DNA of 64,000 nt from Leminorella grimontii ATCC 33999 = DSM 5078 (GTDB lineage Bacteria; Pseudomonadota; Gammaproteobacteria; Enterobacterales; Enterobacteriaceae). The stretch covers positions 558,001 through 622,000 of the forward strand of contig NZ_AUUA01000001.1 of assembly GCF_000439085.1 (NCBI RefSeq). The letters are read 5' to 3'. Positions 1 to 8,297 of this stretch are shown here, one piece after another. Below the pieces are notes generated by a model. The model searched no databases, was not told the origin of the DNA, and worked only from the letters and a program-made list of their open reading frames with translations. Position numbers and translations under genes: made by a program. The number at the start of each line of letters is the position of its first letter. Position 1 is the first letter of the stretch.

Positions 1-330
1 TAATGCCTTTACCTTGGCGCCGACTTCATCGTATCCGGCCTTAAAGCGAGTTGAGTCTAGAATGGCCAACTGCTGATTGGCTTCCACTATATCGCCTTCA
101 CGAACCATCAACTCTCGAATGACGCCGCCGTCTCTGGCCTGAATGACCTGAGAACGGTTCCAGGTAATGACGGTTCCCTGACCGTGTGTGACTTCATCAA
201 GTTCGGCAAAATAGGCCCAAATGAGCAAAACCAGACATGTTGATAGAATGAACCAAATGATATTCGCGTTTTTACTGGTTTGAGCATCGCCAATCTCAGC
301 CATGTCTTGATTTTTCTTAAAAAGTCTCAT
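1..330 (-). CDS. HlyD-type membrane fusion protein of a type I secretion system (5' part only)
   Basis: Only the first 110 codons are in the window; the rest lies beyond base 1. The product starts MRLFKKNQDMAEIGDAQ, has one membrane segment at about residues 26-43 (NIIWFILSTCLVLLIWAYF), then the HlyD-type start of a barrel-sandwich domain (HGQGTVI, then VREGDIVEANQQLAILD at about residues 76-92). That topology is typical of periplasmic adaptors that link an inner membrane ABC exporter to a TolC-like channel. It lies 14 bp downstream of the LapB-like ABC gene on the same strand, so the two are almost certainly one operon exporting the BapA-like adhesin. The LapC/BapD assignment rests on context and fold. 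Confidence 0.88.
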   Translation of the reverse strand, partial: MRLFKKNQDMAEIGDAQTSKNANIIWFILSTCLVLLIWAYFAELDEVTHGQGTVITWNRSQVIQARDGGVIRELMVREGDIVEANQQLAILDSTRFKAGYDEVGAKVKAL

Positions 331-344
331 TTTTATAATCTCTG

Positions 345-2438
345 CTAGTTCGCTGCCTTCAGCCTTTGTAATACCGCATCTCGCGGCCCGTCGAGAACGA
401 CGCTTCCCTGGCTCATAACGATAATCCGGTCTACCAGCCTTAGCGGTGCGTGCCGGTGCGTAACGACAACAAACGTTTTGTCCTTAATGTGTTCGCTCAG
501 AGCGCTAACGACATGATTTTCTAGAGTTTCATCCATATTGGCCGTCGGTTCGTCCAAAAGCAGGATAGGGGAGTCTCGGAGCAGCGTTCTGGCCAGCAAA
601 AGCGTTTGTTTCTGGCCTCCGGAGAGCCCTCGTCCACCTTCTGCTATAGAGAGCTCTAGCCCCTGGCCCGTTTTTAGCAGGCTGGCGGCGCCGGCAATAT
701 TGAGCGCTTCGACAATTTTTTCTAATGACGTTTGGGGCTTGCCCATGATCAGATTGTCTCGGATCGTGCCGTGAAAGAGCTGGGCGCTTTGCGGAAGGTA
801 GGCAATATCCCGGCGAACGTCGTTGTTGCTGATGTCCTTCATCGTCAGACCGTCAAGCAGCAGCTCCCCTTCGGTCGTTTCGGCGATGCCTGAAATCAGT
901 CGCAGCAGCGTTGATTTACCCGCGCCAATAGAACCGAGAACGGCGACTTTTTCTCCAGGACTGATTTCCAGCCCGCCGATATCCAGCGCCATCGGCGCTT
1001 CAGGATTAAAGCGATACTTAACGTTTTTCAGACTGAAATGACCACGGATTGCATCAGTATGGAGCGTTTCGCTAAACGGTTTCTGGTCCAGCGGCTTTTT
1101 CAAAAATTCGTCTAATCCGGTTTTTGCCATTTTGGCATGCTGCCAGCGGGTTAATACCTGAGCCAGCTGGCCAAGGGGCGCAACTGTGCGGCTGGAAAGG
1201 ATGGAACAGGCGATAAGCGTACCGGTGGTAATGTCATTTTCAATAACCAGATAGACGCCAATAGCGATAACGCTGATGTAGACCAGCTGCTGAACGAACT
1301 GGCACCAGTTGGTAATCAGGCTGCCCCAATGACGCTGTTCAAGAGAGATTTGCGCCGTTGTTGCGTTACAGCCGTTCCAGGTACGCAAGAAGCGATCTTC
1401 GGACTGCATGATCTTAATGTCTTCCAGGCCTTCGACGGTTTCTACCAGCATGGCGTTACGAATGGCGCTTTCGCGGATCCCCTGTTGCGACAGGCGCGCA
1501 AGCGGCCACTGGGCGATTAATCCCGGTATAATGACAAGAGGAATAGCCAGCAGTGGCGCAAAGGCTAAAGGACCGCCGATAAAGGCAATAACGCCGATGA
1601 ATATCAGAATGAAGGGCATATCCACCATGGCGACGACCGTCGTAGACGTCAACAGCTCTCGGATATGTTCGATTTCTCTGAGCTGAGCAACAAAGGCGCC
1701 GGTAGAATTGGGTCTGGCATCGTTCTTCATGCGCAGCGCGCGTGAAAAGAACATTCCCGACATAAAAAGATCCGTTTTCTTACCAATCGCGTCGGCCAAG
1801 TGGCTGCGGGCAAGCCTCAGCATCATGTCCATGAGTAGCGCAACGACAACGCCGATAAATAATACCCAAAGCGTATTGTAGGACTGTGCGGGAATGACGC
1901 GGTCATATATCTGCATGGAGAAAAGGGCGCTGGAAAGCGCCAGAATGTTGCCGAACAGGGCACCCAGCGCAATTTGTCCATAAAATTTGAGATCTTTTTT
2001 TATCAAATTGAATAGCCAGTTTTCTTTATAAGGTTTAAGAAAATCATCTATTCGCTTATCTTCAACTCGCTCTGTGTGATAAATAAGCCAAGCCGGACCC
2101 TCTCGCATAGATTCGAGCTGTTCTAAGTCGACCTGGGTTTTTATATCAGGAGATATATTAAAGGAAAGAGTTGCGGTTTTATTTTCATTTATACTATAAA
2201 TGACAACGGCCTGATCGTTATTTAACGGCACGAAAACCGGAAACAGAAGCTTGGGGATTCTTTCCAGTTTTTCATTGGTTTTTTTGTGGTTTAATCCTAT
2301 GTAATTTATCATGTTTTCCATTATCTCATCGTGGCTTCCGCCGTTCTGGATAATGTGCTGCAAGTTGTTTGGTGTAACGCTAATTCCCAGCTCTTTGGCA
2401 ATAATTGTTACGCATTCACTCCACGGTGAAAAACCCAT
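345..2438 (-). CDS. LapB/BapC-type type I secretion ABC transporter (permease-ATPase)
   Basis: 697 aa. The N-terminal about 130 residues resemble a C39-like domain without the catalytic Cys motif, as in LapB/HlyB-type exporters that do not cleave their substrates. A transmembrane exporter domain follows (about 150-430), then a nucleotide-binding domain with Walker A GSIGAGKST near residue 500, signature LSGGQKQ, Walker B ILLLDEPTANMD and switch His in VVVTHR. It should energise export of large proteins carrying a C-terminal signal. The start has a good ribosome site (AAGGA, 7 nt upstream). It sits between the large adhesin gene upstream and the HlyD-type gene downstream, all on the minus strand, so the adhesin is the obvious substrate. 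A strong hairpin separates it from the adhesin gene and may reduce its expression. Confidence 0.92.
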   Translation of the reverse strand: MGFSPWSECVTIIAKELGISVTPNNLQHIIQNGGSHDEIMENMINYIGLNHKKTNEKLERIPKLLFPVFVPLNNDQAVVIYSINENKTATLSFNISPDIKTQVDLEQLESMREGPAWLIYHTERVEDKRIDDFLKPYKENWLFNLIKKDLKFYGQIALGALFGNILALSSALFSMQIYDRVIPAQSYNTLWVLFIGVVVALLMDMMLRLARSHLADAIGKKTDLFMSGMFFSRALRMKNDARPNSTGAFVAQLREIEHIRELLTSTTVVAMVDMPFILIFIGVIAFIGGPLAFAPLLAIPLVIIPGLIAQWPLARLSQQGIRESAIRNAMLVETVEGLEDIKIMQSEDRFLRTWNGCNATTAQISLEQRHWGSLITNWCQFVQQLVYISVIAIGVYLVIENDITTGTLIACSILSSRTVAPLGQLAQVLTRWQHAKMAKTGLDEFLKKPLDQKPFSETLHTDAIRGHFSLKNVKYRFNPEAPMALDIGGLEISPGEKVAVLGSIGAGKSTLLRLISGIAETTEGELLLDGLTMKDISNNDVRRDIAYLPQSAQLFHGTIRDNLIMGKPQTSLEKIVEALNIAGAASLLKTGQGLELSIAEGGRGLSGGQKQTLLLARTLLRDSPILLLDEPTANMDETLENHVVSALSEHIKDKTFVVVTHRHAPLRLVDRIIVMSQGSVVLDGPRDAVLQRLKAAN

Positions 2439-2516
2439 AATCTATCCTTGAGACATTTTATCTTTAATATAAAGGTTATTAATTAATAACTATCCGATTA
2501 ATAGTGATTAAGTAAT

Positions 2517-2538
2517 AAAAGGGGCGAGAGCTCGCCCC
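2517..2538 (-). terminator. Intrinsic terminator after the adhesin gene, inside the operon
   Basis: An 8-bp GC stem (GGGGCGAG / CTCGCCCC at 2521-2528 and 2531-2538) is followed on the minus strand by TTTT. It lies between the adhesin stop and the ABC transporter start, so partial readthrough would give more adhesin than exporter message. Confidence 0.8.
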
Positions 2539-2549
2539 TTAGAGAGTTA

Positions 2550-5500
2550 TTAAATAACGCTAACGCCGTTCTGTACCCAAATCTGTGCGTCTTCGTCTTT
2601 GTCGTAGACATACAGGTTGTACTCAACGCCGCCTTTGTTAGCGGTTGCAACGTTGCTCCAGCTGGTCAGATCCAGATCGACCTTATCGTCGGACGTGCCG
2701 TTGATGAACAGCTTCTTGTCGTCGTTAAGTTTGATCAGATCGTTATAGCTAACGTCCAATTGCAGAGCGGAAGTTGAGTTCAGGTCGATCTGCTCAATGC
2801 TGTGCAGCTTGCTCAGAACGTCAGAACCGATAGTGGTACCGCTTTGATCGTGGAATACCACTGTATCAAAGCCGTCGCTGCCGTTAATCGCGCTGAACTT
2901 GTGAGAGTCGACCAGAATGCGATCGTCGCCGTCACCTGCGTTAACATTGCTTACGCCGTTGCGGCCATCGATAACGTCATTACCCGCGGTGCCTTCGGCT
3001 GAGTGGTAGTTACCCTCAATGAATTCACCCGGCTTGCTAACGTCGCCGTTGTCGCCCTGATAGCGAGAAGTACCGTCGCCGTTGTAGGTGCGGCTATACA
3101 GGTTGCTGTCACCGTTGGAGACTTCAGACCAGGTTACCGCGAAGCCGCCGTCGGCCAGCGACGTGACGGAAGGCAGAGAACAGGTGCCTTCATCGTCAAC
3201 GCCTTTATCAACCACCAGCTCACCGGTCACAGGTGCGCCGCTAGCGTCATACACGCGGGCCATAACGTGCGATTCGCCGTTAGCGTTAGATGCCCAAGTG
3301 ACAACATAGTTGCCGTTTTCCAGAACGGAAATGTCGTAAGCGCCGGTCAGCGTGTTCGGCATCAGGCCCTGAGTGCCATCGGTAGACTGATTAGCTACGA
3401 TAGCGTCGCTCAGCGGATGCAGCTGATCGTTCAACACCTCAAAGCGCTGAACCATAACGTCGCCGCCGTCGCCCTTGGTTGCGCGAACCCAAGAAACCAG
3501 GAACGTACCGTCATCCAGAGCAACAATCTTAGGCGCGATGTCGGTAGAGCCGGCAGGCGCATTGGTATTGATTTTTGCCCCGTCGAGAACGATCTTACCC
3601 GTTTTGAAGTCAACGACGGACAGCTTCAGATCTACCGGGCTGCTGCTTAACAGCTTGTCCAGAGACCAGTCTTTGCAACCCTGCTGCCATACGACCGCAT
3701 ATTGGTTGTTGCCAATACCGGCGCCGGCAAGGCCTTCGGTATCGCTGCCAGGGTTAGTGCCAAACAGGAAGTTGACGACAGTGTCAAACACGCCGTTATT
3801 AGTGGTGATATAGCCGTTTTCATCAAGGAAGCCGCCGAAGTTAGTGTCGGTCGGCGTCTCAATGTTGCTGCTGACCTTAACCAGATTACCGTTGGCGTCT
3901 TCCGCATAGCGATAGCTGTACAGGTGTGAACCAAGTTCAAACGCATCGGTATCGATGAGCTTCAGGAAGAAGTCTTCAATCGACTTGATGGGCTCCTTAA
4001 TCCAGGTCAGTACCAGCTCCGTTACGGTATCAATCAGCTGACCGATAATCGGAATGCCGGACAGGCCCAGCGCTTTGCAAAGGTCGCGAACGAGGCCGGA
4101 GATATCCAAATTGTCATTCAGATTTTCCAGGTCCAGGAATTCACGCGTATGCGTACCGGTAAATACGACGCTGCCGTCAGGCATCTGAACGATAGAGGAG
4201 CTCATTGCTCCCTGACCGATAATCGCTGAAAGGATATGGTTCGGCAGGGTGTTGACCAGACCGTCGACCAGCGCTTTAAAGTCGGTATTCGGCAGAACGT
4301 TCAGGAAGTCGAGCGTCTTGAGCGCATTAGTCAGGAAGTCGGCGATCGGATTAACTATACTGGACAGGAAGCCAGTAACTTGATCCGCGATGCCGTCCGG
4401 CAGCCATTCCTTCAAAATGCCGTTAGCGCCACCGAGGTCGTTATGGGCGGAGACCATCTGCGGGCCGCTGGTGATAGGTGTGCCTTCAGCGGTAAAGCGC
4501 TCATAAACAACGTCGTGGCCCGTATAGCTGCCGGCCGTATCATTCTTGGCGTACAGTACGGTGATCGCGCCGTCGGTCGGAGAAACGGCAACGTCGAAGT
4601 TGGACAGGAACTTCTGCGCGCTTTCTTTGCTGTAGCCGTCGGCAACGTTTTTATCGCCCAGCGTTAAGGTATTGGTCAAATTACCCGCAGCATCGAAGAT
4701 CTTGATTTTGATGTCGTAGTATTTTGAACCTGCAGATTCCGCTTCCGGATAAGCTACCAGGTAGCCGCCGTTCGGCAGAGCGCGAGTAATAGAAATCGGT
4801 GCGTCGATCGTACCGTCAGTTTCGATCTCACGAACGTCTGAATTAGCGACAGACATGTCGTAAGCCTTCTGCTCGTACGTCACGGATACGTCTTTACCTG
4901 ACTCCGTTACTTTTGTACCTACAACGGTCTGTACGTCAAAGTTGTGCTTACCTGCGTCCAGATTCTCAACCTTGATTGACCAGTTGCCTTTAGCGTCAAC
5001 TTCGGCCGTGCCGATGACTTTACCGCCGTCCAACAGGTTCACGGTTGAACCGGGAACGCCGCGGCCATGAATAGTTGGAGAGGTTACGTCGGTCGTAGCG
5101 GTCAGATCCATTGACTGGCCGTCTTCGCCCATACCCAGTACGGATGCTTTGTGTGAACCGGGAAGCGTGACGCTGGCCGTGTTGCCAAGATCGTCCGCCA
5201 GGCTGATAACGCTCGTGCCGGGAACTAATGTCTGGCCTTCATTCAGCGTAATCTTGTAGTTGCCGTTTTCATCGGCAGTCACTTCATAGTCGGCTTTACC
5301 GTCGCCGTCAACGTCAAGCTTAACCTTGGCGCCGGGTTCAGTTTTGCCGCTAATGACGTTCAGATCCTGAGATACAACGATGCTCTCTGCTTCTGGCGCC
5401 GTGGCGTCAATTTGAGTAGAGACAGGAATTTTTTCGCCCTTGCTGTTTACTACCCATACGGTCACGGTTGCACCGTCGGCAATCGGCGTAGCCGGCGTGA

Positions 5501-6206
5501 AGGACCAGTTTCCGTTTGCGTCGGTTTTAGTCGCGAAATCGTGGTGGCCGTCGCTGTTAACGTCGATATAAACGGTAGCGTTTTTAGCGTCGCAGGTACC
5601 GGACAGGCTGGAACCGTTAGAACGGTTCAGCGTCAGCGTCGTCGGATCGGTTACCTCACTGGGATCTGGCGTAGGCGCAGGGTTAGAAGATGAGTGATCG
5701 TTATCATCATCGTCATCATTTGCTGCCCATGCGATAAGACCGGCTACGCCTGCGGCGCCAAGGCCCAATGCAACGAACAGACCGGTATTGTCATCGTCAC
5801 CAGCCGCAGCCGCTTCTTCGCCGCGGACTTCATAGTAGTCCCAGCCTGAAATAATGTCTTTAAGTTGCTCAGGGGTATAGGCAACAACTTCAGCGCCGTC
5901 GTTATAGACGCGCTCATCGCCCAGAACGATCTGCTTTTCCGGCAAACCTGATTCAGGCGTATTTTCAATTGTCAGAGAGCTCAGCCCTTGGTCGGCGGGG
6001 CCGAAAAAATTATCAACCGTAACGACATTGCCATCGCTGGTGTTAATAATAAGTCCTGATCCGTTACGAGCCATATGAGAAACGTGACCGTTATTTCCTT
6101 CAATAAACAGTCGGGTTCCCGGCGTTGCGTGAATATTCGTTGAAGAACTCAACGAAACCTCTTGTACAGCTTGCCCTGCTTGTTGTACGTATAGTTTCAT
6201 ATCCAT
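2550..6206 (-). CDS. BapA/LapF-like large adhesin secreted by type I secretion
   Basis: 1218 aa. Residues 1-130 match the BapA prefix type. A glycine/alanine-rich hydrophobic stretch (LFVALGLGAAGVAGLIAWA, about 143-162) and an acidic run follow. Next come Ig-like modules (e.g. DATAPEAESIVV, DGDGKADYEV, about 195-440), then beta-propeller-like repeats with motifs such as GGYLVAYPE, DGTFLVSW and DGGFAVTW. One RTX-like patch (GNDVIDGRNG, GDGDDRI) is near residue 1080. The C-terminus ends IWVQNGVSVI, as expected for an uncleaved type I signal. An unusual hydrophobic/amphipathic stretch of about 140 residues interrupts the propeller region (genomic 3930-4390). The likely role is cell-cell or surface attachment and biofilm. 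Either M1 or M3 (6200) could start it. It is short for the family because it has few Ig repeats. Confidence 0.88.
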   Translation of the reverse strand: MDMKLYVQQAGQAVQEVSLSSSTNIHATPGTRLFIEGNNGHVSHMARNGSGLIINTSDGNVVTVDNFFGPADQGLSSLTIENTPESGLPEKQIVLGDERVYNDGAEVVAYTPEQLKDIISGWDYYEVRGEEAAAAGDDDNTGLFVALGLGAAGVAGLIAWAANDDDDDNDHSSSNPAPTPDPSEVTDPTTLTLNRSNGSSLSGTCDAKNATVYIDVNSDGHHDFATKTDANGNWSFTPATPIADGATVTVWVVNSKGEKIPVSTQIDATAPEAESIVVSQDLNVISGKTEPGAKVKLDVDGDGKADYEVTADENGNYKITLNEGQTLVPGTSVISLADDLGNTASVTLPGSHKASVLGMGEDGQSMDLTATTDVTSPTIHGRGVPGSTVNLLDGGKVIGTAEVDAKGNWSIKVENLDAGKHNFDVQTVVGTKVTESGKDVSVTYEQKAYDMSVANSDVREIETDGTIDAPISITRALPNGGYLVAYPEAESAGSKYYDIKIKIFDAAGNLTNTLTLGDKNVADGYSKESAQKFLSNFDVAVSPTDGAITVLYAKNDTAGSYTGHDVVYERFTAEGTPITSGPQMVSAHNDLGGANGILKEWLPDGIADQVTGFLSSIVNPIADFLTNALKTLDFLNVLPNTDFKALVDGLVNTLPNHILSAIIGQGAMSSSIVQMPDGSVVFTGTHTREFLDLENLNDNLDISGLVRDLCKALGLSGIPIIGQLIDTVTELVLTWIKEPIKSIEDFFLKLIDTDAFELGSHLYSYRYAEDANGNLVKVSSNIETPTDTNFGGFLDENGYITTNNGVFDTVVNFLFGTNPGSDTEGLAGAGIGNNQYAVVWQQGCKDWSLDKLLSSSPVDLKLSVVDFKTGKIVLDGAKINTNAPAGSTDIAPKIVALDDGTFLVSWVRATKGDGGDVMVQRFEVLNDQLHPLSDAIVANQSTDGTQGLMPNTLTGAYDISVLENGNYVVTWASNANGESHVMARVYDASGAPVTGELVVDKGVDDEGTCSLPSVTSLADGGFAVTWSEVSNGDSNLYSRTYNGDGTSRYQGDNGDVSKPGEFIEGNYHSAEGTAGNDVIDGRNGVSNVNAGDGDDRILVDSHKFSAINGSDGFDTVVFHDQSGTTIGSDVLSKLHSIEQIDLNSTSALQLDVSYNDLIKLNDDKKLFINGTSDDKVDLDLTSWSNVATANKGGVEYNLYVYDKDEDAQIWVQNGVSVI

Positions 6207-7022
6207 AACCTATAATTGAGGTATAAAACCGACTTTCAATGCTGAGGATCCTGTGCGCTTGAAAACCAGTTTTTTCTACTAAATAAATATATGAGTAATT
6301 TAATTGGGTGTGTTTATTAACTACTTTTTAATTAACCTTACTATCCTCCTCATATGGTTAATGCTGGTTTTTTCGGTGAAGTTAATCTATCAAAAAAAGA
6401 TGTTAATGCAAATTTAAAGGGCGGTAGTAAAGCCGGTTTTTATGTGCAAATAAGTCAATATTTATTTTTGGTGTTACTTTTTTTATAAATCCCTTTTTAA
6501 TCTCAATATGTCCTTATTATTTTTATAAATAATCTTTTAGTATTTGCTAAATTCCACCGTTTTGCAGTGTACTTTAGTAGAGGGGATTCAGCCGCGACAG
6601 GAGGTTTGAAGCATTGTAGCATATAATAAGAAACTTTGAGGATTGGTAAGGCGTCGGCGCTGAGAGTGATGTCTTAAATAGGGTGTGTAGGCCGGTAATG
6701 CCTTAAAATCATCCAAATAATACACGTTGTTATATAAAATTTTTTATGCGTAAATATTATATCGCTTGATAGTTTAAGAATGTAATAAACAATGGCTAAT
6801 AATTAAACGTTCATTCTATTGTTCTGAAGGGATTTTCTATTATTACGCCAGCTTGATGGTTATTGATTTTGTGTTTTTAAATTTCTTCATTCTAGTGTAG
6901 GGTGAGAATATCTTCCCGTGGGAAATTAATCATAAGTAAAGCTAAGTTTTATTCTTATCTAATATTAAGAATATACTGGCGATTTTTTGGGGTTTATTCA
7001 TTTTATAAAGGATGGGAAACAT
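6207..7022. promoter_or_regulatory. Long AT-rich divergent intergenic region
   Basis: 816 bp separate the minus-strand adhesin from the plus-strand exporter operon. It is AT-rich and carries no convincing gene. A TATAAT hexamer at 6622-6627 has no good -35 partner. Promoters for both operons must lie here. One tiny plus-strand frame (6354-6488, 44 codons) is discussed as a finding only; it has no clear ribosome site. Confidence 0.6.
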
Positions 7023-8276
7023 ATGGGACTGTTTCGCCAGGAGGCGCTTCAGGCAGAAAGGCAGAAATGGCTAGGGAGCGTAATATTAAGTACGCCTTTA
7101 TCTCTGCGTTTTTTTACTTTTTTTATCTGTGCGGTTATAGCACTGGTTATATTGTTTTGCATTTTGTTTTCATATACCAGAAAACAAACGGTGACGGGGC
7201 AGCTTGTCCCCGATAAGGGCGTTATTAAAGTTTATAGTCAACAATACGGCATCGTTATTGAGAAAAAGGTTAAGGAAGGCGACAGGGTCAAACAGGGCGA
7301 TGCGCTGTATGTTATTTCAAGCGAAAGAGAAGGCGCTAACGCGCTCGGCACTCAGCAAACGATAAGCACGCAGATTCAGGCAAGGTTGGATTCACTTAAC
7401 GATGAGCTGAATAAAAATCAGGAACAGTTCTCAGCGGAAAAGTCTCTGCTTGAAAGCTACATCGAGAAGTTAAATAGCCAGATTGATGCGCTAAATAAAC
7501 AAATCGTCAATCAGCGACGCATTCTGGGGCTGGTTCAGCGCCGTCAGCAGCAATATCAGCAGATTTATCAGAAAGAATACATTTCTCTGGAACAGTATGA
7601 GCGAGTGAAAGAAGAGGTTCTGCAACAGCAGAGCGCGCTAAGCAGCTATGAGAGAGAAAAGCTCAACACCGAAAAGGAACTGGCCGGTCGTCAATCTGAG
7701 CTGGATGGGCTGCTGCTGAAGTTTGAAAAACAGCAGGGACAGCTCGAACGAAACATTTCCAGCGCCAAACAGGAGCTGGCCGAAAGCGAAGCCAAGCGCG
7801 AGATCGTTATTCAGGCTCCTCAATCAGGGACAGTGACGGCCGCCGTCGCGCAGGTAGGGCAGTTTGTTGAAAGCAGCAAACCGATGGTCAGCATTATTCC
7901 TGAAAACTCGATGCTGCAGGTTCATCTCTATGCGCCCAGCAAAGCGGTCGGCTTTATTCAGGAGGGGGCGGAAGTCTGGTTGCGCTACCAGTCATACCCT
8001 TACCAAAAGTTTGGCCAGTATAGAGGCCGGGTGGTTTCTGTTTCTAAAGTGACGCTGACACAGCATGAAATTCAGGCTACGTCACTTACGTCCAATGAAC
8101 CTTCGTTTTATCAAATTACGGTTAAGCCCGAGAGCCAAACCGTCTTTGCTTATGGCCAAAAGAAAGCGCTTCAGCCAGGAATGGAACTGGAAGCAGACAT
8201 CACGTTGGACAAGCGCAAGGTTTATGAATGGGTATTGGAGCCACTGTTTAGCATTACGCAAAAGGCAAGCGACTGA
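7023..8276 (+). CDS. CvaA-like HlyD-family membrane fusion protein
   Basis: 417 aa from the chosen start MGLFRQEALQAERQKW, which has a GGATGGG-type ribosome site; the frame opens 12 codons earlier without one. The N-terminal MxxFRQEAL motif followed by one membrane segment (about residues 29-55) is characteristic of CvaA/microcin-type adaptors. A long coiled coil rich in Gln/Glu/Lys (about 110-270) is flanked by the two halves of a lipoyl/barrel-sandwich domain (IEKKVKEGDRVKQGD; APQSGTVTAAVAQVGQ). It would bridge the C39-containing ABC transporter encoded 21 bp downstream to the TolC-like channel at the end of the operon. Confidence 0.93.
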   Translation: MGLFRQEALQAERQKWLGSVILSTPLSLRFFTFFICAVIALVILFCILFSYTRKQTVTGQLVPDKGVIKVYSQQYGIVIEKKVKEGDRVKQGDALYVISSEREGANALGTQQTISTQIQARLDSLNDELNKNQEQFSAEKSLLESYIEKLNSQIDALNKQIVNQRRILGLVQRRQQQYQQIYQKEYISLEQYERVKEEVLQQQSALSSYEREKLNTEKELAGRQSELDGLLLKFEKQQGQLERNISSAKQELAESEAKREIVIQAPQSGTVTAAVAQVGQFVESSKPMVSIIPENSMLQVHLYAPSKAVGFIQEGAEVWLRYQSYPYQKFGQYRGRVVSVSKVTLTQHEIQATSLTSNEPSFYQITVKPESQTVFAYGQKKALQPGMELEADITLDKRKVYEWVLEPLFSITQKASD

Positions 8277-8297
8277 GGTTAAGGGGCGAATTGAAGG

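Noticed and set aside
3003-3650. 215-codon plus-strand frame inside the adhesin gene
   Set aside because: It is antisense to a clear BapA-like gene, has no family features and no ribosome site.
6902-7216. 104-codon frame overlapping the start of the CvaA-like gene
   Set aside because: It is out of frame with the clear adaptor gene and has no recognisable product.
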